Assembly (NCBI GenBank): GCA_007922195.1
Contig: ML681995.1
Coordinates: 658,314 to 722,313, forward strand
Reading direction: 5' to 3'
From: Podocnemis expansa
Taxonomy: Eukaryota; Chordata; Testudines; Podocnemididae
DNA length: 64,000 nucleotides
A model generated the notes under the pieces. That model made no database searches, had not been told where the DNA came from, and saw only the letters and a list, made by a program, of their open reading frames with translations. Position 1 is the first letter of the stretch. Every line of letters starts with the position of its first letter. Shown piece after piece: positions 1-11,284 of the stretch. The translations under genes were made by a program, and so were the position numbers.

Positions 1-1385
1 CTACTCTTTCATTACGCTAGAGAACTCAGATTAGTAGTTCTGAGTTAACCTTTAAAGACCCAATCTTGTAATTCTTATGCTTGTCTTGCCAGAATAAGTA
101 GTGTGTTATGAAGTCATCAGATCCTAACTTTGTCCAGTATTTTTTGGGTTGTATTTTAAAGTCACTACATTCACTGTGGCCTTAGCATTTCCATGGGGAA
201 AATCCTAGATAAACTGTGTCCTCCTGAAGAACTCCTGTGCATTGGAATGATGCACCCACTCTTTGAAATTAATGATTAAATAATAATGAATTCTACTAGA
301 CAGATTAATTTTATAGTTTTATATATTTGCTTCATGTTTATTATAGTAGTTGTTTTTTTTTGTTCTTGTTGTTGTTCTGTCATTACTGAAGATTTATGCT
401 CAGTTTTGACCAATTCATTCTGGGGTCTGGAAGTCCTTTCATAAACAAATCTCTCATTGGAATCCATGTGAGATTTTCCTGGGTAGGGACTTCAGAACTA
501 GGGCTGTTTCTTATATGTGCAAGAGCTTTCTTCTGACTTGAAAAATTATCATGTTTCAATAATCAGGAGAGACATTTTATCAGAAAAAGTCAAGTCTTCA
601 TTTTACATGATCAGCTAATGTCTTTGAAAAGTGTAATTATTACTACTGGGTAGATCTCTTAAAAATAAACTCTTATTCAGAAATCACCTTACTCAGTTTT
701 CCTAAGAGTTAAATATAATCCTGTTATTCTTTTATTGCAAGCTATCCATTGATATTCTGGTGGTTGCTATAAGAACACAATTTCATCTGAATACAAATGA
801 TGTTATGAAGCTGTACTTTTTATTGCATTTAATTTTACATAAATGTATAATTTAATCTTCATACTTCTGATTTTGTTCCCCTTTCTTCAGTTTTCACAAT
901 GTGTTTTCATTGACTGGATTACCTGATGCAAAGAGACTGGACTGGAAGCCAATTCCTAAATGTGAGGCTTCTGCTATGACATAGTTTTTCCACTGAGAGG
1001 CATTACTGGATCTTTATTTTATTGAATCAGCCATCTGTGCAGAAAGGGAGTACTACATTTTAGAAATTCATTTCTCATTTGAAAATATGAGAGTCAGCGG
1101 CTACTGATGAGTTATATGTGAATCTAAAGCTAGAGACATGTTTGTGTAAAGTGGATTGCCTAGAGCGCAATCGTTATATCCTTTCCAGCCATAAACCATT
1201 ATTTCTTTTCTAGTGATATCATTATATAGGAGCCAACTATGCATTAAGGGAGACCTACATAACCCCTTTGTGTAAATACCACAACCTTGCAGCATGGCAG
1301 AAAGTAAACAAATCTAGAACAAACCACATTTTTATGAGCACAGTAAATGTGTCCATTCTAGACCTACTGTGATTGACTAAAGGCA

Positions 1386-1429
1386 CCTCACTACCCCTTC
1401 CCTCCCACCAGGGAAGGAACGGGGTGAGG
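1386..1429. repeat. Short imperfect hairpin
   Basis: The left arm CCTCACTACCCCTTCCCT pairs with the right arm AGGGAAGGAACGGGGTGAGG across a loop of a few bases. No flanking duplication was found, so this may be a chance palindrome or the centre of an old MITE. Confidence 0.4.
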
Positions 1430-1645
1430 AGATGTACATAGGCAATCATTTGTAGCATAGAAGCATTTTATTGACTCTGGTTCCTCAGTTCTGTATTCTA
1501 TGTGTTCTTGAGTGCCATCTACTGGAGCCATATCTGTTTGCATATACAGTATTCTGAGTATCCAAATAGTTTGGGGGACCTGGATTTTATTCAGATAATC
1601 AATTCTGATAATTGGACATCACCAGAAACCCACTGCAGATCTGTT

Positions 1646-1781
1646 GTCACTGCTCTGCTCACTCGCTCCCATGATAACGTGACTGTAGGGGGCTTGCTAA
1701 GCTGCCACTCCTGCCCCTTTGATTACTGCCAGCACAAGTTGCGTAGGGGAGGCTGCAGTCCAAGAGGGGCAGAGCAGTGAC
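1646..1781. repeat. 13-bp inverted repeat flanking GC-rich DNA
   Basis: GTCACTGCTCTGC at 1646-1658 is an exact reverse complement of GCAGAGCAGTGAC at 1769-1781. The roughly 110 bases between the arms are GC-rich. This could be the end structure of a small non-autonomous element, but no target duplication is visible. Confidence 0.35.
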
Positions 1782-3153
1782 CCCTCTAGTCAGGATTCTG
1801 TTCTGCCCTGCCAGGGCAGCAGCCTTTCTTGTATCTTATGCCTGCAGGGATCTGGTGTCACCAGCCCTGGGGTAGTTCAAGGATTCCTTCTGCCAGCACA
1901 GAAGGGGATGAGGAAGAGATCTGGATATCCCACAGGCGTGACACATAGGATTTCATAAAAGAGGGAGTATATGGTACACAAATTTAGAACAATCTTCTAT
2001 GAGTCACTGAACTTACACTTAGGGGGTAAGATACACCTGTCCCACTTGAGTTGAGTGTTGGAGGAAGAGAGGCTGACACCCGGGCTTGGTTAAGGAAGCA
2101 GGCCTTTTAAAAGGCAGCGTTCGGAGTTTGGAAGGGGCCTTCTTTCTTAAATGGAGCTCTGCCTACAAGGTCTAAGTCTAAGTGGCCTGCAGTTTTAGAT
2201 ACTGTAAACTTAGGCAGGTTTAAACTGTGTGTGTTCTCAGAAGAATCAGAGGTATGTGCTTTTGGCCCTTCCTAATAGCCAGGAACAAAACCTTCTTTAG
2301 TTCTTTCATGCCTTTAAATTGGCCAGAAGATCACCTGTTTTAGTAAGTAGTGCCCATGTAATCACCTGCCATATAATCCTTGTAAGGCCATGATCCACCA
2401 TCATTCCCACTCTGCATGTGGAACTTCTATTGCCATTAGTGCGGTGTTTCCGTGACAAGGCAAAGGAGAACCAACATCTTTTTTCCCTCTCCATCTGTTA
2501 CTCTCACATTTATGTCTCTGGTATCTAGTTCTCCCATGTTCTGTATGGAGTGTTTCTGACTTTATACAGCATTGTGAATCAATGACACAGAGTTAATGGA
2601 TCTTGACAGGTCTAACTCCTAGGAAATTTACTGATGCTCTTACATTATGGCAAGTGCCTACTCATGTCCCCTGGAATAGACTTGGTCATGTCAGAAAAGG
2701 AGTAGTTTCCAGAAGTAATGTATCATCAGGGCCTCATGTCTTACACAGGTGCATAAATGGCTTCATAGTGTACTGTTTTGACAAGATGATCCATAAATCT
2801 GCTCAGGCCACAAAAATGCCCATTTCTCTTTCTTCAGTTGCCTCCTCACTTTGTCTGCCTGATGTTTTGCTTTACTTCCCCATGTTGGGCTCCCATGTAC
2901 TGCCCTTAAAAGGATGGATGTTGAGGGATTCAGAGGAAGATCGCCTAAAGCATAATCATCTTTTAAAGATAAGGAGTTGAAACATCAAATTACATGGAAA
3001 AGAGTAGCTGGCAGGCTGTTTCCAAGGCACCTAAGCCTGGCTACTCTTATGCAAAGCCATATGTAAGGATCTATGAGACTAAAACCTAGGCTGTAGAAAA
3101 TGGGACAGCTTGACAGTGTACCATCACCACTGGGAAGCTACATAGTGCTTCGT

Positions 3154-3345
3154 CATGGAATCTGGAAGGGACCATGAGAGGTTATGAAGTCCAGTCAGGT
3201 GCATTCATGGTGGGACCAAGTACTATCTTACATCATCCCTGACAGGTGTTTATCTAGCCTACTCTTAAAAACTTCCAATGATGGAGATTCCACGACTTCC
3301 CATCTAGGGAACACTATGGAGATTAGGGCTCCACAGGAAACCTCA
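3154..3345 (-). mobile_element. CR1 LINE 3' end fragment
   Basis: The plus strand reads like the reverse complement of a sauropsid CR1 3' end: a GGAAGGGACC block, then GTCCAGTC, GGACCAAGTACT, CATCCCTGA, TTTATCTAGCCTACTCTTAAA and GATGGAGATTCCAC. CR1 elements are usually 5'-truncated, so a piece of about 190 bp is normal. The element runs on the minus strand with its tail at the left. No coding domain is retained. The family assignment rests on recognition of this block order. Confidence 0.75.
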
Positions 3346-3424
3346 CATGAAGGGTTCATAGTGAGAGTACCCTTTGGCCTTCTGATTGGCCCACATTCGC
3401 TATTTAACCCTAAAATCAAGCAGG

Positions 3425-3890
3425 ATTCCTGTGGCACTTAAAAACTAAAAAAAATTATTTATTGAATGAGCTTTCATGGGAAAATTCCACTTCATCAGGT
3501 GCTTTCAAGATGGGGGAACTTATAGAATGGGAGGAAAATAAAAGCAGAGAAGTATAAGTCATGGGATCAGGTCCTACTGTAACAGCAAATCAAAGCAGTT
3601 TTTAAGATTCAAACAGTGGGAAACAGCACATAGAGGAGGGTGAGGTCAAATCACCTGATGTAATGGGAAGAGAATCCATAGTCACAATTTAATCCTGCTT
3701 TTACACAGTCACATTTGCATACCAATTCCAATTCTGCAGTTTCTTTTTGAAGTCTTGATGTGTTACCCATTTGCTCGAGCACAGCTGTTAACAAATTATC
3801 AACAGAGTTTAACCCTGGTAGTGGCACAGGAAGTTGTTTGGGCAGCCATGCAAACATTTGGCTCTGTGTGACTCCAGACCTCACTGTGTT
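3425..3890 (-). mobile_element. Penelope-like element (PLE) 3' fragment
   Basis: The left end has the PLE tail seen repeatedly in this window: a CTGTGGCACTTAAAAACTAA-type block, TTATTTATTGAATGAGCTTTC and CACTTCATCAGGTG. The minus strand then encodes the C-terminal part of the PLE protein, including LPGLNSVDNLLTAVLEQMG and LQKETAELELVCKCD, which matches the residues downstream of the GIY-YIG domain in the copy at 12.4-12.8 kb. The catalytic part of the domain is missing, so the copy is 5'-truncated. It is non-functional. Confidence 0.75.
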
Positions 3891-4309
3891 TTCTGATCAC
3901 TAGGTTCTGACCCCAGCCTGATTCTGACTCTCCCCCTGCTTCTTTCCTCCCCGATTCCAGCCTGGAAACTCTCTCTTATCTCTGACCCTGGGCGGACTCT
4001 TGCCTTTTCATCCTAGCTCTAACAATTATTCTGATCTCTGCTCACTGACTATTGCCTTGTGACTGTCCTTGACTTATGGACATTAGCCTAGTTGTGTCCA
4101 GTAGGTCAAATGGCCTACACTGTAGTCCATTACACAGTGTAGCAAAGGAAGGTGCCTATATATAGCATACCTAAGCCCCACAGGAATGTTATCCTTCTGT
4201 GCTTTAGAAGCCTCTTATTGCTCTAATCTTTCAGTGTCCTCCTCCCCTGCTCCTCCATCTCTCATGAGTTTCCTCCTTGTGTTGTGGGAGCATCCGCACT
4301 AATGTAGGG
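3891..4309. other. Unclassified, CT-rich in part
   Basis: No gene is visible. 3.90-4.08 kb is rich in repeated CTCTGACC/CTGATTCTGACTC words, which recalls degenerate turtle LTR or satellite-like DNA but cannot be assigned. A short palindrome built on TACACTGT/ACAGTGTA lies near 4.12 kb. Confidence 0.4.
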
Positions 4310-4437
4310 AGATGCCTGATATTGGATGGGAAAGCACTTCAGGAAGAGAAGAGGGATGGGCCAGTAGCTAAGGCACTTCAAGTCCCTGCTTTGCTACAGA
4401 TTTCTTATGTGACCCAGGCAAGTCGCTTAGACTCTCT

Positions 4438-5160
4438 GGCTGTGTTCACACAGCCCTCTTATTTCGAAACAACAGAGGTTGTTTCGAAATAAGATTTAGG
4501 CTGTTCACACGACACATGGTTGTTTCAAAACAAGTTAAACCTCATGCAGGCATGCAGGGACAAAACAACGTTGTTTCGAAACAACGCTGTGCGAACATGT
4601 TTCGAAACAACAGCGACTTGTTTCAAAATAACTGTTGCCTGAACCTGCTACAGGTAGTCCTCACTTAGTGACCGGGTTTCGTTCCTGAAACCCGGTTGAT
4701 AAACGAATTGGTCACTAAACGAGGAGCAGCCCTTACCGGTATTTCAGGCATAATGTACTTTACTGGTAGTGGGTTTTTCAACCATCGGTAGATAGTTTTA
4801 ATGTCACCTTTGCATCATTTATAACATTTTTCATATATATTTTAAATGTTTTAAGCTCTAATGTACTGAACTTAGTTTGCATAGTGTACTGTAAATATAG
4901 GTAATCTGAGAGAGTTGATGCGAGTTCTTGTACATCGCCATAATACCAACTCATCAGAGAGCCGGTCATAACTCTGAGGGGTCACTAAACGAGTAGGTCA
5001 CTAAGTGAGGACTAGCTGTATTTCGCTTTGAGCTTTTTTCCTTAATTCGAATTAACAAACTGTTAATTCGAATTAAGTTATTTCGAAATAAGGTGTTATT
5101 TCGATACAAGTTGTTTCGAAACAACCGTATCGAAATAACTCCCTGTGTGTGAACACAGCC
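4438..5160. mobile_element. Palindromic MITE A (TTTCGAAA-armed)
   Basis: The ends are GGCTGTGTTCACACAGC on the left and the complementary GTGTGTGAACACAGCC on the right. The arms are made of repeated GTTGTTTCGAAACAAC, TTATTTCGAAATAA and TTAATTCGAATTAA palindromes. Without the nested Tigger MITE it is about 355 bp, matching copy B at 22.7 kb almost throughout. The flanking trinucleotides (TCT and CCT) match at two of three bases. It has no coding capacity. The superfamily is uncertain; 3-bp duplications in sibling copies suggest PIF/Harbinger-like, of the kind described in reptiles as Chompy-type MITEs. Confidence 0.85.
4651..5018. mobile_element. Tigger/pogo-type MITE, 368 bp, TA duplication
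   Basis: The terminal inverted repeats are CAGGTAGTCCTCACTTAGTG (left) and the complement of CACTAAGTGAGGACTAGCTG (right), about 23 bp with one mismatch, flanked by TA on both sides (4649-4650, 5019-5020). A CAG start plus a TA duplication is the signature of the Tc1/mariner superfamily, and the terminus resembles mammalian Tigger ends. Copy B at 22.95 kb reads CCTGAAACTGCTATTTCGC with no insertion, so it is the empty site. No transposase is encoded. A GGTCACTAAACGA motif occurs near both ends and may be a subterminal binding motif. Confidence 0.9.
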
Positions 5161-5280
5161 CCTGTTCCTGATTTCCCCATCTGCAAAATTCGATAATTCT
5201 GCTTTACATCACAAAACTTTTTATTAAGGCGAAGCACATTAAAGGTTGTGAAGGTGCTCAGATATTAAGCTAATAGGGCA

Positions 5281-5664
5281 CACAAGTACCAAAGATGGAT
5301 AGATGCATGTGGTTTTGGCACACAACCGCCAAATCCATTGAAATCTGGGAATCTGACAGTGTGAGAAGGGGCAAGTGAAGAAGGCCAGGTATCTCACGGT
5401 TCTGTTAACACACTGTGGTGGTTAATGTAGTATAAAACCTGACTAGACAGAAAAGTTTTAGTAAACATACTACTTAGGGCATGCACACTGTAACGGGTTC
5501 CTTATCTCTGTTTCACCAGAAGACACAGAGGGCTGAGGATTGCATTTTTAATTATTCTGAGTCTTGCAGGGACTTATGGGGAAAAAAGCATCAGTTTTTG
5601 GCTGCAAACCTTTTTTTCATCATAACAACAACAAAAATTGTCACAAAACCACCAAATGCTTCTT
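5281..5664. other. No feature recognised
   Basis: AT-rich sequence between the SINE tail and MITE F. Nothing can be supported here. Confidence 0.5.
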
Positions 5665-5945
5665 GGCTACGTCCACACAAGCCTTTTAAATTGAAACAAT
5701 AAGGGTTGTTTTGATTTAAAAATAGACATGTCTAGACGACATTTTCCTTATTTTGACATAGGGAGCTCCCTTATTTCGAAATAAGGAAAATCATTTTGAT
5801 ACAATAAAACCTCCTTTGGTATCAAAATGAGGGTTATTTTGAAACTCTGGTTTCTAAATAACCCTATCTGGCTCTGCTATATTGATATGATCAACATATC
5901 GATATAACAGTTGACCTTCCTTCCAGGGTGCATAGCCCTTGTGTA
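5665..5945 (+). mobile_element. Palindromic MITE F, 3'-truncated
   Basis: The left end GGCTACGTCCACACAAGCC matches the shared MITE terminus. It is followed by AAATTGAAACAATAAGGG-type arms, CCTTATTTCGAAATAAGG and a TATCGATATA-like stretch. The sequence stops at CCTTCCTTCCAGGGTGC, the first bases of the asymmetric core seen complete in copies G and H. The right arm is absent, so the copy is truncated inside its core. Confidence 0.7.
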
Positions 5946-8469
5946 ACTAGTAAAAATGTTTCCCTCCCACCAGCAGTGAAATTTTATAATGAAGCTGTTC
6001 TGAGTATGTATATGATTTCAATTAACCTGAATTGTAGACGTGATTAATTACATATTACCACAAAGAATGAGAACATGAGCAGCCCAAACCCCCAAGAGAA
6101 TGTATGTTTTATAATGGCAGACAATTCAAACTGATACCAAGTAAGGCATAAACCCTGATTCTAGTGTAGTCAATGCAGGAGAAATTGTGGCCCCAATAAT
6201 ATTAACTGCAAAACTGCCCTTAAGATTAATGATACGAGGATTTCACACTGAGTTTTGCCATTGACTTCAGTGAGAACAGAATTTGTGCATAAAAGTTGTT
6301 CCACTTTTAATTTCTTTAACATAAATTTAGTATTCACGAAGTGTGCCTGATTGACAGCCCTAGAGATTAATATTCACTGTCCATAGTACAGGAATGGTTG
6401 CCATGGGCAACAGCCATGTAAACTCATCTGTGTTGCCTTGCCAGGTTTCCTCAATGGTAACACTTTGGGGGTAGTTCCACCAGGCTTATTAAGTCCTGGA
6501 CTTCCCTGTTAAGACTGCTGATAAGGATGCCAAGAGAGCTAGCTGAATAATTAGTGATTCAGTGAATTTTGCTTCTCCTTTTTGACTTTTTTTAAAAAAC
6601 AGATCTGAATATTCACACATTTCCTCATTATTCCAAACTATTCAACACATGATTCATAATCTACACATCATTCATGAATTAGTGTAGGGTTATTAAATCA
6701 CATGGTATTATGTCTGTTTCCCTGACTGGTTGAAAATACCGTAATTGGAAATTCACAATTAAATATACAGTTTGAAATTGGCGATCAGTGAATATTCAAT
6801 CTAAAAATTCACTCATAACCAATAAAGCTTAAGTGTTTGAATAATCATGGAAAATGAATAAAAGAAGCTGACTAGAAAGTTGCTTTTTAATTGGACTTTA
6901 TCTTGGTGCAGCTGTAGGCATCAAGGGATTTGTGCCATACACGTTTGTCCAATGATAGTATAACTGAGACTAATTTTGTTTCAATTTTTACAAAATATGT
7001 GATCAAAACTCTAAGGCTGACCCACCCAGGTTCTTGTTTAGTGCAGGGAGCTGCCACTGATGTCAGTGGATTTTCCATTTACATATTGTGCAGTTGAGTA
7101 CTGCACTGTGGTTAAAAGACTTCTCTAGGAGTTTTGCCTGAGCAAAGAATCAGAAAGGAGAGGAGAAGACAAAATTTTAGAAAAGAGCCCCTGATTGGTC
7201 ATTTGGCTGCTGTAAAGATTTGAGCTGCATTTAATTAAATAAGAGACTTGTAATTGAGCAATATCTTTATGTGCATAAATTTTGTCTGTTAAAGTTTGAA
7301 TGACAAAATTTTGTCACTGAAGATGAGCAAAAACAGAAAGGGTTTCATATGCAATAATCACTATTCAGGGAGCTATTTTTTCCCCTAATTGATTAAAAAA
7401 AACCTGAGTAAGTAAAAATGAATGCAGCTGTGGCAGATGTTGAATTAGATGATAGGGAATCACATGCAAAAGATCAAAAAAGAGGATGTCTGCCTCATGC
7501 AAGAATATCTCTGTGACAGAAGCTGGGTTTGTTGACTCCGGCATTTTGGATCTTGCATGACTGAAGTCCTTGTGGGCCTGATCTGAGTTGTACTGTGCAT
7601 GAGGGACCAAATTCTGCTTGTTGTATGGTGTGAATCCAGAGAAGCTCTACTGAAGTAATTGATTTATACAGGTATGAAAGAAGAATCTGGCACTATTATT
7701 ATAAGAACGGTTTTGTAGTTTTTGTTCATGGAAAAAACATTATTTACTGGGGCTTTTTTACTAGTCCTCTCTTATTCTTCATTGTTGGCCTTGCTAATAC
7801 CCTTCTGAATGCCAGTTAATTTTCTTGTTGTACACAGAAACACTCACTTTAAAGGATCATGCTGTAGTGTTAGTTAAATATAATGGTGCATGATTTTTCC
7901 ATTAAACTTTATAGAATGCTTCTGTTCTGTACTCAACACGGCAGCAAAAAGTGTGTTCCCTCTCCTGTCGTCTTACGGGAAGGAAAGATATTACATTGTT
8001 ACTAGAACACCCTTATGCATGGTATATCAACAGCCAGGTCAGGCATCCCCCTCAAAGAAACTCTTAAGACTCAGCAGAAAGTACAAGGGTATTTGGCATC
8101 CTCTCATAACCTGGGGAGGAACAAAAGGGGCTAGCTAGCTACAGAGGAAGCAAGCATAAGCCACTACCAGTCTTCCTTCCTGAAGAGAGTAAAGGTAACA
8201 TTCAGGGTAGGGTCCTCGGAGATTGCCAGTGGGGAGCAAAGATGGGGGGAGAGGAACTTTGGCCACAGTTCTTGAATGTTCCAAGTCTACAGAGAACAAC
8301 CAGGGCACGCTGCATTTTATCTGCTCTTCTTTGCAACTTTTTCCCTGTATCCTATGGAAAACGAAAAATCTGCAATCATGTTCCTACCAGCATGTTCTTC
8401 AATGTTACTGGCAACATATATAGACATAAAGAATGGTTGTTCCTAGTGGAGGCAGGGAATGGTCAGGAA
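5946..8469. other. No gene recognised
   Basis: 2.5 kb of AT-rich DNA. TGAATATTCA-type words recur at 6.6-6.8 kb and a TTTGTC/GACAAAATTTTG repeat lies near 7.28-7.32 kb. A short CATTGACTTCAGTG phrase near 6.26 kb is of a kind common in amniote repeats. No exon or complete element can be supported. Confidence 0.5.
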
Positions 8470-8906
8470 GGCTATGTCTACACTGAGCATTTCAATTCGA
8501 ATTGAATTCAAATTGACTAATTTGAATCTAATTTGAATTCAGTCAATTAGAATTGACATGGACATACTAGAAAAAACTCAATTCGAATTGGCATGTCCAT
8601 GAACAGGACTTGCTAGTTCAAATTCAGTAGAGGGCGCTATTGTATAGGAAAAAATCAAGCTGTGGCTTATCCAAACTAACAGTGAATTCGAATTGACCTG
8701 GCCACATTATGTCAATTCAAATTACTCTGAATTGACCCTGACTTCGTTGGAAAAGCAAGTTTGACCAATTCGAACTCTGCTTTCCTCAGTTCGAACTGAG
8801 GAGTGCCTCAGTTTGAATTGAGGAAAGTGGGCATGTGTCCATGCACTTATTTGAATTTGAATTGATGATAATCAATTTGAATTCACATGTAAGTGTAGAC
8901 ATAGCT
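8470..8906. mobile_element. Palindromic MITE D (ATTCGAAT-armed), GAA duplication
   Basis: The left end is GGCTATGTCTACACTGAGC and the right end AAGTGTAGACATAGCT. The flanking trinucleotide GAA is present on both sides (8467-8469, 8907-8909). Arms consist of CAATTCGAATTGAATTC-like palindromes, many with the central CG changed to TG or CA. The shared core is present in short form and reverse orientation: CATGTCCATGAACAGGACTT then GCTAGTTC near 8.60 kb. No coding content. Length 437 bp. Confidence 0.9.
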
Positions 8907-9145
8907 GAAGATGCTGGTGTGTTTGGAAAATAACCTTAAATTCCTTAAAATGAATGAAGTCCTTTTATTCCTATTTTCTAACCAGACCCTATCTCTAATG
9001 CCTTTCTTCTTAAAACCTTGTATGTCTATAAGTCAAGATCACATTTCCAGATGCAATAGTCCAAATAATGTAGCATGAATAGCAAGGTCTATTTTAGTTT
9101 TACATAGTTGCGCTGGGATTAGCGGAGAACTTTTCTTTAAAGCTG

Positions 9146-9924
9146 GGCTATATCTACACACATGAAGTTAAATTAATTTAGCTTGAAGAGATTCAAGCTA
9201 AATCGTTATAACAACCATTAAATTGATTTAAATTAAATTGATTTAACAGGTCCCCACAAATCGAACTAGCATGTCCGGTGCAGGACTTGCTAGTTCGATT
9301 TAGGAGAGGGGCACCCTGGGAGGTATGGCAACAGGGCTCCCTGGAAGGGCCATGTTACCACCCAATCCCCTGAATGGCTGGGGGGGGTGGCAAGAGATCC
9401 CTGGGGCCACGTTCCCCGCCACTTCCAGGGCAGTGGGGGAATGAAGCCCGGGATGCCCTGCATCCCGCTGCCACTTCCAGGGCAGGGGGGGCGGGGAGCC
9501 TGGGGCTTCATTCGCCCGCTGCCCTGGAAGCGGCAGGGGGATAGCGGGTGCCAAGAGATCACTGCCCCAACCTCTCCCAGCTCCCCCTCCATGGCCAATG
9601 TGCTGATTCCCTTCCTGGCCAGGGTGCTGAGGGGGCAGGCCTTACTTCCAGGGTGCCAGGCACCATGGGAGTAAGGTCAAGCCATTGATTCGAAACATTG
9701 TTGTTTTGAAACAACATGTCCCAACAGGGTTGTTTCGAAACAACCATTTCGTTTCAACAGCTGTTTTGGTTACTTACCAGGTTTTAGTGTTTTGATTTAA
9801 GTTTTGTTGTTTCAGTATGACGGAGCTCATCATATTGAAACAACAAAATGTCGTGTGGACCTAATATTTTTAAAGTGAAACAAATATGGTTGTTTCGCTT
9901 TAAAACCTACATGTGGACACAGCC
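9146..9924. mobile_element. Chimeric palindromic MITE E with GC-rich filler
   Basis: The left end GGCTATATCTACACACATG is followed by TTAAATTGATTTAA-type palindromes. The right end ATGTGGACACAGCC is preceded by a different arm type, GTTTCGAAACAAC. The asymmetric core lies in reverse orientation near 9.26-9.37 kb (TAGCATGTCCGGTGCAGGAC, then GAGAGGGGCACCCTGGGAGG). From about 9.38 to 9.67 kb comes a GC-rich segment absent from sibling copies. The two arms do not match each other, so the element looks recombinant. Flanking trinucleotides (CTG/ATA) do not match, which fits recombination or an uncertain border. Confidence 0.75.
9380..9665. repeat. GC-rich hairpin filler inside MITE E
   Basis: The segment is much richer in G and C than the host MITE. 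The arm GCTGCCACTTCCAGGGCAG near 9466-9484 pairs with CTGCCCTGGAAGCGGCAG near 9519-9536. A second ACTTCCAGGGCAG word precedes it at 9.42 kb. Reading frames through it are chance frames of GC-rich DNA. Its origin is unknown. Confidence 0.6.
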
Positions 9925-11284
9925 ATAGTGTTGATCAGCTGTGTTGTCAGAAAGACAGTTGATGGGAGCTTCTTTTGTTGCAATATAGTGTATATTTGTA
10001 GCTAGCTGTGTAAATTTCCATGTGCTTGTGACACCTATTTTATGGAAGGACCCAAAATTTAAATGGTCTTTAGTTTATCCAAAAAATTATAGAAAAAGAA
10101 GAGTGAGTATGTGTGTGTGAGAAAAAGAGTTAGGTGTTTGTGGCTTTTATACCAACAAACTAACTAATTTTCAAGAATGTGGGATATTTTTTTCTGAAAA
10201 CTTTTAAGATCTCCAACTGTTATTTCTAGAATTAATTATCACCTTAAAAATAATAGATCATTTAATCATCCTCACTTGGTGTGATGATGACCTCGAAAGA
10301 AAATGAGCTAGCTTGCCAAAGGCAAAAGACTTAAATTTCCTCAGACTTCATGAATTAGCAACAAGATTAAACAGCTTTTTCACCTTTTTTTTTTTTTTTA
10401 ATATAGTGGCAGAATGTGCATTTTTATTCCACAAATTGGCTCACTGACTTCAATTGACTACTTTTGGAATAAGATGCTGTTCAACGGAAGCAGTGGGATT
10501 GCAGCCTGCCCACTCAAGTGTACATTTCTACTACTGCTTTGAACTTCTGTAGCACCTTCAATCCAATACCACAAATGATTTCAGAAATATCTATTAGTTA
10601 AGCCTCACAACTTCCTGGTTAGTGATGTGTAATGTTACTTACCAAATCCACAGAATTTTACAGTTTAAAGGAACTTTACAAATATTAGTTATTTTTAGCC
10701 AATTCAGAGTATGGACAAATGAAGCCATTTAGTGGTATCTGACTTACATGGAATGGTGCCTAACACTAGCAGTAGTTCCACTAACGCCCAAATAATTCCT
10801 TATGGAGTGAGGGAGGTTGAGCAAGATTTATCACCATCTGGCCTGTAGGGATCACTTTATCTCTCACTGAAATATTGTCATCTCTGGGATGAAACATCTC
10901 AGTGGTTAAATTGTATGCTGCAAATCTATACCATCATTTAGGGCAGGATGTGAAGAAGACTTTTTGTTTACATATCCAATGGAAATTGTAGTTGTGATTT
11001 AGGACATATCTACCTTTATTTCATATATATATATACACTTTATTTTAGAAAAAATAATGTTCCAAAGTAACAATTTAAATGGACTTCAGCTGGGTGCCAC
11101 ATGTTTGTTTCAACACAATAGTTATTTTTGTCATATGTTTTATTACTTCAGTATCCAAAACAGCAATTGTGTTGAGAGAGGGAAAAAGATTTTGTACAGT
11201 AACATCACCTATATTATGTATAGCACTCTTCATCAATAGAAATCAAGTACCTTACAAGATGATTGATGGGATTGGTTCTGAGTT
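9925..11284. other. No gene recognised
   Basis: AT-rich DNA with a T-run near 10.39 kb and a short AT repeat near 11.03 kb. Nothing assignable was seen. Confidence 0.5.

Larger units (their letters stand above)
1..3153. other. No gene recognised
   Basis: This is mostly AT-rich, apparently single-copy DNA. I see no exon, RNA gene or dated transposon. Two small inverted repeats (about 1.39 and 1.65-1.78 kb) are listed separately. The block 2.04-2.17 kb is slightly GC-richer but unclassified. Confidence 0.6.
4310..5280 (+). mobile_element. MIR-like SINE, split by a MITE
   Basis: The 4338-4437 part reads GGGCCAGTAGCTAAGGCACT, then CCCTGCTTTGCTACAGATTT, TTATGTGACCCAGGCAAGTC and GCTTAGACTCTCT. 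After the inserted MITE (4438-5160) it resumes with CCTGTTCCTGATTTCCCCAT and CTGCAAAAT, then TTAAAGGTTGTGAAGGTGCT and CAGATATTAAGCTAATAGGG. This order (tRNA-like head, core, 'GGCAAGTC...CATCTGCAAAAT' body, 'GTGAAGGTGCTCAGATA' tail) is that of the MIR/core-SINE type found across amniotes. Pol III boxes are degraded. The split gives a clean nested context for the MITE. Confidence 0.75.

Noticed and set aside
4438..5160. Regularly spaced TTTCGAAA palindromes as a CRISPR-like array or clustered transcription factor sites
   Set aside because: Spacing is irregular, the repeats face each other, the block has MITE ends, and the same pattern recurs in dispersed copies.
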